Origin: Neorhizobium tomejilense
GTDB lineage: Bacteria > Pseudomonadota > Alphaproteobacteria > Rhizobiales > Rhizobiaceae
Reading direction: 5' to 3'
NCBI GenBank assembly: GCA_002968845.1
Contig: PVBG01000011.1
Span: 145,169 to 209,168 of the forward strand
Length of the DNA stretch: 64,000 bases
A model generated the notes under the pieces. That model did not search any database and was not told the origin of the DNA. It saw only the letters and a list, made by a program, of their open reading frames with translations. Positions 1 to 8,713 of the stretch are shown in pieces. Each line of letters starts with the position of its first letter. Within the stretch, counting starts at the first letter, position 1. A program made the position numbers and the translations under genes.

Positions 1-1389
1 CTCGGCGAGATCGGCCGGCAGCGATAGCACGACGCGCTGGCCTTCGCCTCCCTGGCCACGATGGATGCCACCGACCTCGCCGCGCTTGGCGGTAATCATG
101 CCGCCCGCCACCGTGTTCAGCGTATCCGGATCGATCAGGATGAAGGCGCCGGTCGAGCGGTTCTGCTCGTAAGCGTCAAAGACCGCCAGTTCCTCGAAGG
201 AAAGGCGCACCTTGCCGATCGCATTCATGGCGAGCGTCGAGGCATGCGGCTGCCACTTGCCGGTCGCAAGCTCGAGCTGGCTGATCGGTTCGACCGCGAC
301 GCGCTGGCGGCGCGAACCGCTCTTCAGCCAGTAGCGTTTTCCGGGCTCGATGCCGCCCGGCTGCAGCGAGACGAGCTGGGCGTCGAAATGGTGGCCGGTC
401 ATCGGCTGGCCGTCGAGCGAAACGATCACGTCGCCGCGCGCCACGTCCACCTGCCGGTCGAGGACCAGCGTGATGGCGTCGCCCGCCACAGCAGCGTTGC
501 GCACCAGGTCGAAGGTGACGATGCGGCTGACATTGGCGACCGTGCCGGAAGGCAGGATGACGACCGAGTCGCCCGGCTTCACCGAGCCGCCGGCGACGGT
601 CCCCTGATATCCGCGAAAACTTTCGCCGGGACGGACGACGCGCTGCACCGGCAGGCGGAAACCGCCGGCCTGGGTGGAACGCACCGTCGCCAGCTCCAGC
701 GTCTCGACCAGGGTCGGGCCGTCATACCAGGGCATCGAGGCATCGGCCGGATAAACGACGTTTTCGCCCTTGAGCGCCGACATCGGGATGGCGGTGATCT
801 GGCGTACGCCGAGCGACAGCGCGAATTCGCGGAATTCGTGGGAGATCCTGTCGAAGATTGCCTTGTCGTAGTGAACGAGGTCGATCTTGTTGACCGCGAG
901 CACGAACTGGCGGATGCCCATCAGGGCGGCGATCGTCGCGTGCCGGCGGGTCTGTTCGAGAAGCCCGGCGCGGGCGTCGGCGAGCAGGATGGCGAGATCG
1001 GCGGTCGAAGCGCCGGTCGCCATGTTGCGGGTATATTGCTCATGGCCGGGCGTATCGGCGACGATGAACGAACGCCTGTCCGTCGAGAAATAACGATAGG
1101 CGACGTCGATCGTGATGCCCTGTTCGCGTTCGGCCTGCAGGCCGTCGAGCAGCAGGGCGAAGTCCGGCAGGCCAAGGTCGTTCTGGCCGCCCGAGTCGCG
1201 GGCAAGCGTCGCGGCCTGGTCTTCCTTGACCGCCTTGGTGTCCCAGAGCAGTCGTCCGATCAGCGTCGATTTGCCGTCGTCGACGGAGCCGCAGGTGATG
1301 AGGCGCAGCGGGCGCGTGTCACGCACGGCCTTCAGGGGTTCTGCGAAGGGCAGGATGGTCGCCGAGGCGTTTTGGGCGGGAGCGGTCAT
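1..1389 (-). CDS. cysN: Sulfate adenylyltransferase subunit 1 (CysN), 3' end cut by window
   Basis: CysN is the GTPase subunit that drives ATP sulfurylase (CysD) to make adenosine phosphosulfate in the cytoplasm. Reading from the ATG at 1389 gives 463 open codons to the window edge. The G1 P-loop GSVDDGKST is at residues 34-42. The C-terminal part carries a TGAFILID stretch typical of the CysN beta-barrel domain. CysN proteins are usually about 490-500 residues, so roughly 30 are missing off the window; whether a CysC (APS kinase) domain is fused, as in NodQ, cannot be seen. The start lies 1 base after the cysD stop, so the two are translationally coupled. Confidence 0.95.
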   Translation of the reverse strand, partial: MTAPAQNASATILPFAEPLKAVRDTRPLRLITCGSVDDGKSTLIGRLLWDTKAVKEDQAATLARDSGGQNDLGLPDFALLLDGLQAEREQGITIDVAYRYFSTDRRSFIVADTPGHEQYTRNMATGASTADLAILLADARAGLLEQTRRHATIAALMGIRQFVLAVNKIDLVHYDKAIFDRISHEFREFALSLGVRQITAIPMSALKGENVVYPADASMPWYDGPTLVETLELATVRSTQAGGFRLPVQRVVRPGESFRGYQGTVAGGSVKPGDSVVILPSGTVANVSRIVTFDLVRNAAVAGDAITLVLDRQVDVARGDVIVSLDGQPMTGHHFDAQLVSLQPGGIEPGKRYWLKSGSRRQRVAVEPISQLELATGKWQPHASTLAMNAIGKVRLSFEELAVFDAYEQNRSTGAFILIDPDTLNTVAGGMITAKRGEVGGIHRGQGGEGQRVVLSLPADLAE

Positions 1390-1390
1390 C

Positions 1391-2344
1391 TCAGAAATAT
1401 CCTTCGCGCTTCTTCTTTTCCATCGAGCCGGACTGGTCGCGGTCGATCGCGCGGCCCTGGCGTTCGGAAACGGTAGCGATTTCGAGCTCGGCGATCACCT
1501 CTTCGAGGTTGGACGCGGTCGAGCGGATGGCGCCGGTCAGCGGAAAGCAGCCGAGCGTGCGGAAACGGATCATGCCCTGCTGCACGGTTTCGCCGGGCAG
1601 CAGTTCAAGCCGCGGATCCTCGGCAAGGATCATCATTCCGTCGCGCTCCACATAGGGGCGTTCGGCGGCGTAATAGAGCGGCACGAGCGGAATGTCCTCC
1701 GCCTGGATGTAGCGCCAGATGTCGACCTCGGTCCAGTTGGAAAGCGGGAAGGCGCGCACGCTTTCCCCTTTCCGGACCATGCCGTTATAGACGTTCCACA
1801 GTTCCGGACGCTGGTTGCGCGGGTCCCATTTGTGGTCCGGGGTGCGGAACGAATAGATGCGTTCCTTGGCGCGGGAGGCCTCCTCGTCGCGCCGGGCACC
1901 GCCGAAGGCCGCGTCGTAGCCGCCGGCATCCAGCGCCTGGCGCAGGGCCTCGGTCTTCATGATGTCGGTGTAGAGCGCCGAACCGTGGCTGAACGGCGTA
2001 ATGCCTTCCTCGGCGCCGCGCGGATTGGTGTGGACCACGAGGTCGAGATCGTATTTTTCGGCGATCTGGTCGCGGAACTCGATCATCTCCTTGAACTTCC
2101 ACGTCGTATCCACGTGCAGCAGCGGAAAGGGGACGCGGCCGGGATAAAAGGCCTTGCGCGCGAGATGCAGCAGGACGGACGAGTCCTTGCCGATCGAATA
2201 GAGCATGACGGGTTTTTCGAATTCCGCCGCCACTTCGCGAAAGATGTGGATCGCTTCGTTTTCGAGGGCCTTCAGATGCGGATCGAGCGGCGGTCTGGAA
2301 ACGGGCGGGTTCTTCACTTCCGTTTCCTGTACTGACAAAGGCAT
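1391..2344 (-). CDS. cysD: Sulfate adenylyltransferase subunit 2 (CysD)
   Basis: CysD is the catalytic ATP sulfurylase subunit, forming APS from ATP and sulfate together with CysN. It has the PP-loop pyrophosphatase motif SIGKDSS at residues 50-56 and is 317 residues long, the usual length for alphaproteobacterial CysD. I chose the ATG at 2344 rather than an upstream ATG at 2377 because the sequence CCGGAGACCGAA gives a good ribosome binding site there and the first 11 extra residues look unrelated. It sits 42 bases downstream of cysH and runs directly into cysN, giving a cysH-cysD-cysN operon. Confidence 0.95.
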   Translation of the reverse strand: MPLSVQETEVKNPPVSRPPLDPHLKALENEAIHIFREVAAEFEKPVMLYSIGKDSSVLLHLARKAFYPGRVPFPLLHVDTTWKFKEMIEFRDQIAEKYDLDLVVHTNPRGAEEGITPFSHGSALYTDIMKTEALRQALDAGGYDAAFGGARRDEEASRAKERIYSFRTPDHKWDPRNQRPELWNVYNGMVRKGESVRAFPLSNWTEVDIWRYIQAEDIPLVPLYYAAERPYVERDGMMILAEDPRLELLPGETVQQGMIRFRTLGCFPLTGAIRSTASNLEEVIAELEIATVSERQGRAIDRDQSGSMEKKKREGYF

Positions 2345-2386
2345 TTCGGTCTCCGGGTAGTCTCTAGAAACAAACAAGAAAGAGCT

Positions 2387-3157
2387 TCAGTCCACTTGGG
2401 GGCCAAGCTCTGCGATCGGTTGAGCGGCGTTTTCCGGCACATGCAGGCCGCATTCGCGCTTTTCGTCGTTTTCCCACCACCAGCGGCCGGCGCGCTCGGG
2501 CTCGCCGGGCTTGATGGCGCGGGTACAGGGCTCGCAGCCGATCGACGGATAACCGCGCTTGTGCAGCGGGTTGACCGGGATGGCTTCGGAAGCCACATGG
2601 GCATTGATCGTCTCGATGTCCCAGTCGGCCAGCGGGTTGATCTTGATCAGGTTGCGCTCGGTGTCGTATTCGGCAAACGGGGTCGTGGCGCGATTGCCGG
2701 ACTGGCCGCGGCGAAGGCCGGTGACCCAGACGTCGGCGCCAGCCAACGCCTTGGCGAGAGGCTTCAGCTTGCGCACATGACAGCAGGCGTGGCGGGCTTC
2801 GACGCTGTCGTAGAAGCCGTTGAGACCGTATTTCGCGGCGTACTCGTCGACGTCGTCCTGCTCCGGCCGAAACCGGCGGATCTCGATGCCGTAGCGCTCC
2901 TCGGTTTCGCCGATCAGATCGACGGTTTCCTTGAACAGCCGCCCGGTTTCGAGAGTCGAGACCTCGACCGGCAGGCGGTGCGTGCCGATCGCGGCGGTGA
3001 TCACCTGGTCCTCGATGCCGAGCGATGTGGTGAACACGGCGTGGCCGAGTTCGGCGGCAAGCGCCAGGCGCCCGACAAGGTCCAGGCTTTCGAGCTTTGC
3101 GTCGAGGGTAGCGGCCAGTCCTGAACGGTCCTGGCCGGCGGCATCGTGCAGTGTCAT
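2387..3157 (-). CDS. cysH: Adenylylsulfate (APS) reductase, thioredoxin-dependent
   Basis: CysH reduces activated sulfate to sulfite in the assimilatory pathway. The 256-residue protein has the paired cysteines CC at 125-126 plus CEPC at 208-211, the four ligands of the [4Fe-4S] cluster that mark the APS-using branch of the family, and the catalytic cysteine in ECGLH at 236. The presence of the cluster means it probably takes APS directly without CysC. I place the start at the ATG at 3157, preceded by GGAAGAAG; an open frame continues upstream to 3298 but with no family-like sequence. First gene of the cysHDN operon. Confidence 0.94.
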   Translation of the reverse strand: MTLHDAAGQDRSGLAATLDAKLESLDLVGRLALAAELGHAVFTTSLGIEDQVITAAIGTHRLPVEVSTLETGRLFKETVDLIGETEERYGIEIRRFRPEQDDVDEYAAKYGLNGFYDSVEARHACCHVRKLKPLAKALAGADVWVTGLRRGQSGNRATTPFAEYDTERNLIKINPLADWDIETINAHVASEAIPVNPLHKRGYPSIGCEPCTRAIKPGEPERAGRWWWENDEKRECGLHVPENAAQPIAELGPQVD

Positions 3158-3303
3158 GGGTCTTCTTCCGTGAGCAATTGCTGGATTATCCGGATTCCAC
3201 GCGCGCAAGGACAGGAAAACCCGTTTCTTCCCATGATGATGCGGAGCAAATATCTCTCCAAAGCGACGCTCACACAGAAAACCTGCCGCCTTAACCAAAA
3301 GTG

Positions 3304-3335
3304 ACCAATTTTATCCCCGAAACCCCTGCATTGGT
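3304..3335. promoter_or_regulatory. Candidate operator between cysH and the Rrf2 gene
   Basis: A perfect ACCAAT (3304-3309) and ATTGGT (3330-3335) pair lies in the 359-base divergent space between cysH and the Rrf2 regulator. A further ACCAA at 3294-3298 is repeated exactly 10 bases from the first arm. The location suits an Rrf2 or CysB/LysR-type site controlling cysHDN, but six-base arms are short and no assignment is possible from sequence alone. Confidence 0.25.
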
Positions 3336-3516
3336 TTGTATTTTCTCGTGATTTGAGATATTGCGGGAACATGTCTCCGGGGCGCTGTTTCCCCTGGCGG
3401 ATATGCAGCCCCTGAGCGCCCTTCCGGCGCCCCCGTGGATGCCCCGAACGAAGCTGAAGTGAGCGGCGCCGTGAGGACTATTTCCTTGCGGCGGCGCTAT
3501 TGTCGATGGTTGCGTG

Positions 3517-3972
3517 ATGATATCCCAGAAAGCGAAATATGCCCTTCGGGCCCTGGCCGCCCTGGCCCAGGCCGATCCCGCAGAGCCGATGCTGATTTCC
3601 GAGATTGCCCTCCAGCAGAGCATTCCGAAGAAATTCCTGGAACAGATCCTGCTCGACCTCAAACGCTCCGGTATCGTCGTTTCCCGCCGCGGCAAGCAGG
3701 GCGGCTATCTTCTCCTGAAACCCGCGGACGCCATCACCTTCGGCGAAGTCCTGCGCCTGGTCGACGGCCCGATCGCGCCGCTACCCTGCCTCTCGCAGAC
3801 CGCCTACCGCAAATGCGAGGATTGCGACGGCGAGCACCTCTGCGAAATCCGCCACGTCTTCGCCCGCGTCGCCGACGCGACCCGCGACGTGCTCTTCAAC
3901 ACCACGATCGCCGATGCCGTCGAAGGCGCCGGCGACGCCAAGCCGCCGGTCAGGGAACTGCTGACGGCCTGA
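3517..3972 (+). CDS. Rrf2 family transcriptional regulator beside cysHDN
   Basis: A 151-residue winged-helix regulator of the Rrf2 family (group of IscR, RirA, CymR, NsrR). The N-terminal half (MISQKAKYALRAL onwards, with RRGKQGGYLL as wing) is typical, and four cysteines at about residues 88-110, including CEDC, could hold an iron-sulfur cluster or act as redox sensors. GTG at 3514 could be used instead of the ATG at 3517. It is transcribed away from cysH, which suggests a local regulator of sulfate assimilation, comparable in position to CymR-like roles; this is inference from context. It does not match RirA by its N-terminal sequence. Confidence 0.88.
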   Translation: MISQKAKYALRALAALAQADPAEPMLISEIALQQSIPKKFLEQILLDLKRSGIVVSRRGKQGGYLLLKPADAITFGEVLRLVDGPIAPLPCLSQTAYRKCEDCDGEHLCEIRHVFARVADATRDVLFNTTIADAVEGAGDAKPPVRELLTA

Positions 3973-3997
3973 GGCCTCTGGTTTCGGCTTTGCGATG

Positions 3998-4012
3998 TAC
4001 CAAAATTTGGTA
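3998..4012. promoter_or_regulatory. Perfect palindrome upstream of the truncated ParD gene
   Basis: TACCAAA-A-TTTGGTA is a perfect 15-base inverted repeat ending 23 bases before the ATG of the 50-codon ParD-like gene. Short palindromes in this place are typical antitoxin autoregulation sites. The TTTGGTAT half also occurs just upstream of higB at 20944-20951. Confidence 0.5.
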
Positions 4013-4035
4013 TGATCGCGAAGCTGGAGGCTGAC

Positions 4036-4188
4036 ATGTCGCACAACACTCCCATCTCCCTCGATGATCATTTAGCGCGGATCAAGGCATTGCAGGATGC
4101 CCTGATCGCTAGCGAATTATCCGGGACGCCGCAGTCCTTCGACAACGAAGCTTTCCTCAAGCGCATGCGTGAACGGTACGGCCGGTAG
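4036..4188 (+). CDS. Miniature ParD-like antitoxin lacking most of the DNA-binding core
   Basis: Fifty codons from ATG 4036 (ribosome site CTGGAGG). The first residues MSHNTPISLDDHL resemble the first beta strand region of ParD antitoxins, and the last part (residues 14-50, ending FLKRMRERYGR with the ESG-type linker) resembles the C-terminal toxin-binding tail of ParD. The ribbon-helix-helix core normally between them (about 30 residues) is absent, so the gene looks like an in-frame internal deletion. No ParE gene follows. It could still bind and neutralise a ParE encoded elsewhere but should not bind DNA well. Family assignment is from memory of ParD sequences. Confidence 0.6.
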   Translation: MSHNTPISLDDHLARIKALQDALIASELSGTPQSFDNEAFLKRMRERYGR

Positions 4189-4203
4189 CCGCACTACGGA
4201 ATT

Positions 4204-4340
4204 CCCTCTTCTCCCCAGCGGGGAGAAGTGCCGAGCAAAGCGAGGCGATGAGGGGGCCGTGCCCGCAACGCTCGCCTGGTGTTGGCTACCCCCTCATCCG
4301 ACCCTTCGGGCCACCTTCTCCCCGCTGGGGAGAAGAGGGT
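4204..4340. repeat. RIME-like palindromic intergenic repeat
   Basis: Two hairpins frame the element: CTTCTCCCC-AGC-GGGGAGAAG at 4208-4228 and a GCT-loop version at 4315-4335, with GAGGCGATGAGGG and CCCCTCATCCG inside. The same building blocks recur at 60232-60434. The rest of the gap up to 4570 holds an AATCCCG/CGGGATT inverted repeat (4429-4449) and no gene. Confidence 0.8.
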
Positions 4341-4570
4341 GCCAGCCTCGATGGCCAACCCTCATCCGCGAGCACCTCAGCAGATTTCTCGCAAATCAGC
4401 CCGCAAAATTCTCCTCCCGCACCCCCAAAATCCCGATTATGGCGGGATTGTGATTTTGCAAACCGCCCGTTTGCCAACGCGGGCGTTCTGTCCATGTAGT
4501 GAGGGTTAATGGTTTCTTTGTCGTCGCGGGCCGCCAAAGGGAAACAGTTTTGCCTTCTTGCCGGCCTCGA

Positions 4571-4598
4571 TTGACTAAGACGACCTAACCGATAGAGT
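4571..4598 (+). promoter_or_regulatory. Candidate sigma-70 promoter of the sulfate transporter operon
   Basis: TTGACT (4571-4576) and TAGAGT (4593-4598) are 16 bases apart, placing transcription start about 20 bases before the sbp start codon. A strong AGGAGG ribosome site follows. Prediction by eye only. Confidence 0.4.
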
Positions 4599-4625
4599 TT
4601 TGGCAGAACCACAGGAGGGAACCTC

Positions 4626-5684
4626 ATGTTCATTTTTGCCCCGGGATTGGGCCGGCGACTGGGTGCCCGTTTGGGCGCCGTCGCACTCGGTCTGTCCCTG
4701 ACGACCGGCATTTCGGTCGGGATCGTCGCGCCGGCTTTTGCCCAAAGCCAGCTTCTCAACGTCTCCTACGATCCCACCCGCGAGCTCTACAAGGATTTCA
4801 ACGTCGCCTTCGCGAAATACTGGAAGGCGCAAGGCGGCGACGACGTGACGATCCGCCAGTCGCATGGCGGTTCCGGCGCGCAGGCCCGCTCTGTCATCGA
4901 CGGTCTGGAGGCCGATGTGGTGACGCTGGCGCTCGAAAGCGACATCAACGCGATCGAGAAGTCCGGCAAGATCAAGGCCGGCTGGCGTGATCGGCTGCCG
5001 AACCATGCATCGCCCTACACGTCGACGATCGTCTTCCTCGTCCGCAAGGGCAATCCGAAGGGGATCAAGAACTGGGGCGACCTGGTGAAGGGCGACGTTG
5101 CGATCGTCACGCCGAACCCCAAGACCTCGGGCGGTGCCCGCTGGAACTACCTTGCCGCCTGGGCCTGGGCGAACGAGGAGTACAAGGGCGATCAGGCCAA
5201 GATCAAGGCCTATGTCGGCGAGCTCTATAAGCGCGCTCCGGTCCTCGATACCGGCGCCCGCGGCTCGACGGTCACCTTCGCCCAGCGCCAGATCGGCGAC
5301 GTGCTGCTCGCCTGGGAAAACGAGGCCTATCTCGCCGGCGCCGAGTTCGGCAAGGATGCGTTCGAGATCGTCGTTCCGCCGATTTCGATCCTCGCCGAAC
5401 CGCCGGTCGCGGTCGTCGACGCCACCGTCGATTCCAAGGGTACACGCAAGCAGGCGGAGGCCTATCTGCAGTATCTCTACTCCGATGAAGGCCAGAATAT
5501 CGCGGCGAAGCACTTCTATCGTCCTTCGAAGCCCGATGTGGTAAAGCCGGATTTGTTGAAGGCCCTGCCGAACATCAAGCTCGTCACCATCGACGATCCG
5601 ATCTTCGGCGGTTGGAAGAAGGCGCAGCCCGAACATTTCGGTGACGGCGGCATTTTCGACCAGATCTACAAGCCCGGTAAGTAA
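4626..5684 (+). CDS. sbp: Sulfate ABC transporter, periplasmic sulfate-binding protein
   Basis: A 352-residue secreted solute-binding protein that captures sulfate (or thiosulfate) in the periplasm and hands it to CysT/CysW. A Sec signal peptide covers residues 1-39 with cleavage expected at APAFA-QSQ. The mature part has the family features LLNVSYDPTRELY, the SHGGSGAQARSVIDGL anion-binding loop and GGARWNYLAAWAWA. ATG 4626 follows AGGAGG. It is the first gene of sbp-cysT-cysW-cysA, 13 bases ahead of cysT. Sbp and CysP are hard to tell apart without alignment. Confidence 0.95.
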   Translation: MFIFAPGLGRRLGARLGAVALGLSLTTGISVGIVAPAFAQSQLLNVSYDPTRELYKDFNVAFAKYWKAQGGDDVTIRQSHGGSGAQARSVIDGLEADVVTLALESDINAIEKSGKIKAGWRDRLPNHASPYTSTIVFLVRKGNPKGIKNWGDLVKGDVAIVTPNPKTSGGARWNYLAAWAWANEEYKGDQAKIKAYVGELYKRAPVLDTGARGSTVTFAQRQIGDVLLAWENEAYLAGAEFGKDAFEIVVPPISILAEPPVAVVDATVDSKGTRKQAEAYLQYLYSDEGQNIAAKHFYRPSKPDVVKPDLLKALPNIKLVTIDDPIFGGWKKAQPEHFGDGGIFDQIYKPGK

Positions 5685-5697
5685 GTCGGAATATTAA

Positions 5698-6555
5698 ATG
5701 ATCCATAACGCCACTGCCTCACCGGCAAAGTGGCGACTGAAACGGCCGAGCATCATCCCAGGTTTTGGGTTGACGCTCGGCTTTTCGCTCGCCTACCTGT
5801 CGATAATTATCCTGATCCCCGTTGCCGGCCTGCTTTGGCGTACCGCCGGGCTTGGCTGGAGCGGGTTTTTCGCCGTTCTGACCGACCAGCGCACGCAGGA
5901 CGCACTTTATATATCCTTCGGCACGGCCTTTGTGGCCGCGCTGGTCAACGTCGTCTTCGGCACCGTCGTCGCCTGGGTGCTGACCCGTTACAATTTCCCC
6001 GGTCGCCGGCTGATCGATGCGATCGTCGACCTGCCGTTTGCGCTGCCGACGGCGGTCGCCGGTATCGCGCTTGCGGCGCTCTATGCGCCCAACGGCTGGG
6101 TCGGTTCGCTGTTCATGCCGTTCCGCATCGCGTTCACGCCGCTCGGCATCGTCGTCGCGCTGGTCTTCATCGGCCTTCCCTTCGTGGTGCGCACCGTGCA
6201 GCCGGTCATGGAGGAACTGGATCGCGAGGTGGAGGAAGCCGCAGCCACGCTCGGCGCCAATCGCTTCCAGACGATTTCGAGGGTGATCCTGCCGGGGCTG
6301 ACGCCGGCGATCCTGACCGGCTTTGCGCTCGCCTTCGCCAGAGGCGTCGGCGAATACGGCTCGGTCATCTTCATTGCCGGCAACATCCCTTACGTCTCGG
6401 AGATCGCGCCGCTCCTCATCGTCATCCGGCTGGAGGAGTTCAACTATGCGGGCGCGACGGCGATCGCCACCATCATGCTGATCATCTCCTTCGTGATGCT
6501 CTTCATCATCAACCTCATCCAGGCCTGGAACCGAAGGAGATACGGCAATGTCTGA
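5698..6555 (+). CDS. cysT: Sulfate ABC transporter permease CysT (CysU)
   Basis: Inner-membrane permease of 285 residues with about six membrane segments; it forms the channel with CysW. The EAA loop that contacts CysA is visible as EEAAATLGANRFQTISRVILPG around residues 177-200. The stop overlaps the cysW start by 8 bases, implying coupled translation. Confidence 0.95.
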   Translation: MIHNATASPAKWRLKRPSIIPGFGLTLGFSLAYLSIIILIPVAGLLWRTAGLGWSGFFAVLTDQRTQDALYISFGTAFVAALVNVVFGTVVAWVLTRYNFPGRRLIDAIVDLPFALPTAVAGIALAALYAPNGWVGSLFMPFRIAFTPLGIVVALVFIGLPFVVRTVQPVMEELDREVEEAAATLGANRFQTISRVILPGLTPAILTGFALAFARGVGEYGSVIFIAGNIPYVSEIAPLLIVIRLEEFNYAGATAIATIMLIISFVMLFIINLIQAWNRRRYGNV

Positions 6556-7426
6556 AGACGCCCGCTCCGTGCTCGGCAACCCGCCGCCATTCCGAAACCC
6601 GGCGGACGAACGGCCGCTTGCAAAAATCCTGCTGATCGGGCTGGCGCTGGTTTTCCTCGCCTTCTTCCTGCTCTTGCCGCTGGTTTCCGTCTTTGTGGAA
6701 GCTTTCCGCAAGGGCTGGTCGGAATATTACGAGGCGTTGATCGAACCCGACGCGGCGGCAGCGATCCGCCTGACGCTTCTGGTGGCGGCGATTTCCGTTC
6801 CGCTCAACCTCGTCTTCGGGCTCTGCGCCTCCTGGGCGATTGCCAAGTTCGAGTTCAAGGGCAAGTCCTTCCTGATCACCCTGATCGACCTGCCGTTCTC
6901 GATCTCGCCGGTCATTTCCGGCCTGGTCTACGTACTGCTCTTCGGCTCCAACAGCCTGCTCGGCCCGATCCTCAAAAGCCAAGGCATCACCATCCTGTTT
7001 GCAGTGCCGGGCATCGTGCTCGCCACGGTCTTCGTCACCTTTCCCTTCGTCGCGCGCGAACTGATCCCGCTGATGGAGGACCAGGGCACCGGCGACGAGG
7101 AAGCGGCGCTGTCGCTCGGCGCATCCGGCTGGCAGACCTTCTGGTATGTGACGCTGCCGAACATCAAATGGGGTCTGCTCTACGGCGTGCTCCTCTGCAA
7201 CGCCCGCGCCATGGGCGAGTTCGGCGCCGTCTCGGTCGTCTCGGGCCATATCCGCGGCCTCACCAACACCATGCCGCTGCATGTGGAGATACTCTATAAT
7301 GAGTATAACTTCGTCGCGGCCTTCGCGGTGGCCTCGCTGCTGGCCTTGCTGGCGCTCGTCACCCTTGCATTGAAAACTCTTCTCGAACTTCGGTTCGGAG
7401 CCGGCGCTGCCGGCGGCAGGCATTGA
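6548..7426 (+). CDS. cysW: Sulfate ABC transporter permease CysW
   Basis: Second permease subunit, 292 residues, about six membrane segments. The EAA loop reads EEAALSLGASGWQTFWYVTLP near residues 180-200, followed by the conserved ARAMGEFGAVSVVSGHIRG stretch typical of CysW. Start codon lies inside the end of cysT; cysA begins 15 bases after its stop. Confidence 0.95.
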   Translation: MSEDARSVLGNPPPFRNPADERPLAKILLIGLALVFLAFFLLLPLVSVFVEAFRKGWSEYYEALIEPDAAAAIRLTLLVAAISVPLNLVFGLCASWAIAKFEFKGKSFLITLIDLPFSISPVISGLVYVLLFGSNSLLGPILKSQGITILFAVPGIVLATVFVTFPFVARELIPLMEDQGTGDEEAALSLGASGWQTFWYVTLPNIKWGLLYGVLLCNARAMGEFGAVSVVSGHIRGLTNTMPLHVEILYNEYNFVAAFAVASLLALLALVTLALKTLLELRFGAGAAGGRH

Positions 7427-7441
7427 AAGGTCAAAGACCAG

Positions 7442-8479
7442 ATGGAAGTCACCATCAACAATATCCGCAAGGAATTCGAACGTTTCCCGGCGCTGAACGA
7501 CGTGTCGCTGAAGATCGCGTCCGGCGAGCTGATCGCGCTGCTCGGTCCCTCAGGCTCCGGCAAGACGACGCTCCTGCGCCTGATCGCTGGCCTCGATTTC
7601 CCGACATCGGGCAAGATCTTCTTCGGCGATCAGGACGCCTCGCATCATTCGGTGCAGGAGCGCAATGTCGGGTTCGTATTCCAGCATTATGCGCTGTTCC
7701 GGCACATGACGGTCGCCGAGAATATCGGCTTCGGTCTCAAGGTCCGGCCGACCGCCAGCCGTCCGCCGAAAACGGAAATCCGCCGTCGCGTCTCCGAACT
7801 CCTGGACATGGTCCAGCTCGGCGGGCTTGAGAAGCGTTATCCGAACCAGCTTTCCGGCGGCCAGCGCCAGCGCGTAGCACTTGCCCGCGCCATGGCGATC
7901 GAGCCGCGCATCCTGCTGCTCGACGAACCGTTTGGCGCGCTCGACGCCAAGGTGCGCAAGGAATTGCGCCGCTGGCTGCGGGAATTCCACGACCGCACTG
8001 GCCACACCACCGTCTTCGTCACCCATGACCAGGAAGAGGCGCTGGAACTCGCCGACCGCGTCGTGGTCATGAGCCAGGGCAAAATCGAGCAGGTCGGCTC
8101 GGCCGACGACGTCTACGACCGGCCGGGCTCCCCCTTCGTCTTCTCCTTCATCGGCGAGTCCTCGCAGCTCCCGGTCGAGGTAAGAGACGGCACCATGCTC
8201 TTCCAGGGCCAGCCGATCGGCATTGCAGAGGCGGGCGACGGGGCAGGGGAACTGTTCTTCCGGCCGGAAGACGTGACGCTCGTCGACGCGCCGGATGCGC
8301 TGTTCGGCAAGGTCACCGCCTGCCGCCGCCTCGCCGGCACCCGCATCGCCGAGATCGACATCGCCAATGACGGCCACGCCCCGTATCATGTCGAGGTGGA
8401 GGTGCCGCTGCATGCGCCGATCGAGCTCGGCAGCGAAACTCGCTTCCGTCCGACACGCTGGAAGGTTTTCCGCAAATAG
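7442..8479 (+). CDS. cysA: Sulfate/thiosulfate import ATP-binding protein CysA
   Basis: ATPase of 345 residues powering the sulfate importer from the cytoplasmic face. Walker A GPSGSGKT is at 35-42, the signature LSGGQRQR near 139-146, Walker B ILLLDEPFGALD near 158-169, and the switch histidine in FVTHDQEEAL. The C-terminal 110 residues form a TOBE-like regulatory domain. Last gene of the operon; 234 bases of non-coding sequence follow before the lpiA-like gene. Confidence 0.96.
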   Translation: MEVTINNIRKEFERFPALNDVSLKIASGELIALLGPSGSGKTTLLRLIAGLDFPTSGKIFFGDQDASHHSVQERNVGFVFQHYALFRHMTVAENIGFGLKVRPTASRPPKTEIRRRVSELLDMVQLGGLEKRYPNQLSGGQRQRVALARAMAIEPRILLLDEPFGALDAKVRKELRRWLREFHDRTGHTTVFVTHDQEEALELADRVVVMSQGKIEQVGSADDVYDRPGSPFVFSFIGESSQLPVEVRDGTMLFQGQPIGIAEAGDGAGELFFRPEDVTLVDAPDALFGKVTACRRLAGTRIAEIDIANDGHAPYHVEVEVPLHAPIELGSETRFRPTRWKVFRK

Positions 8480-8713
8480 CGTTTCCGCAGCCTCAAGACG
8501 ACGTTAGCCGCCCGTTACACGCTGCGGCATATACGATGCCGCTGAAATCGCAGTGCACGCGCCGTTGTTGCGTGGCGTTTTTACCTTAATCACGGAAAGT
8601 TTTTCAGAATTGATATGTGTCAATTGTTGATTGGCACAGAACAGGTAAGAACCTTTTGGGCGCAAGCTCTGACGAAATGCAGGCCTAACGCTTATTTCCG
8701 TGACGGATAACCT

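Noticed and set aside
61..1476. Long plus-strand open frame of 471 codons opposite cysN
   Set aside because: It is the antisense shadow of a high-GC gene; cysN on the other strand has clear motifs.
5719..6711. Minus-strand open frame opposite cysT/cysW
   Set aside because: Composition is arginine/aspartate-rich and it overlaps well-supported permease genes.
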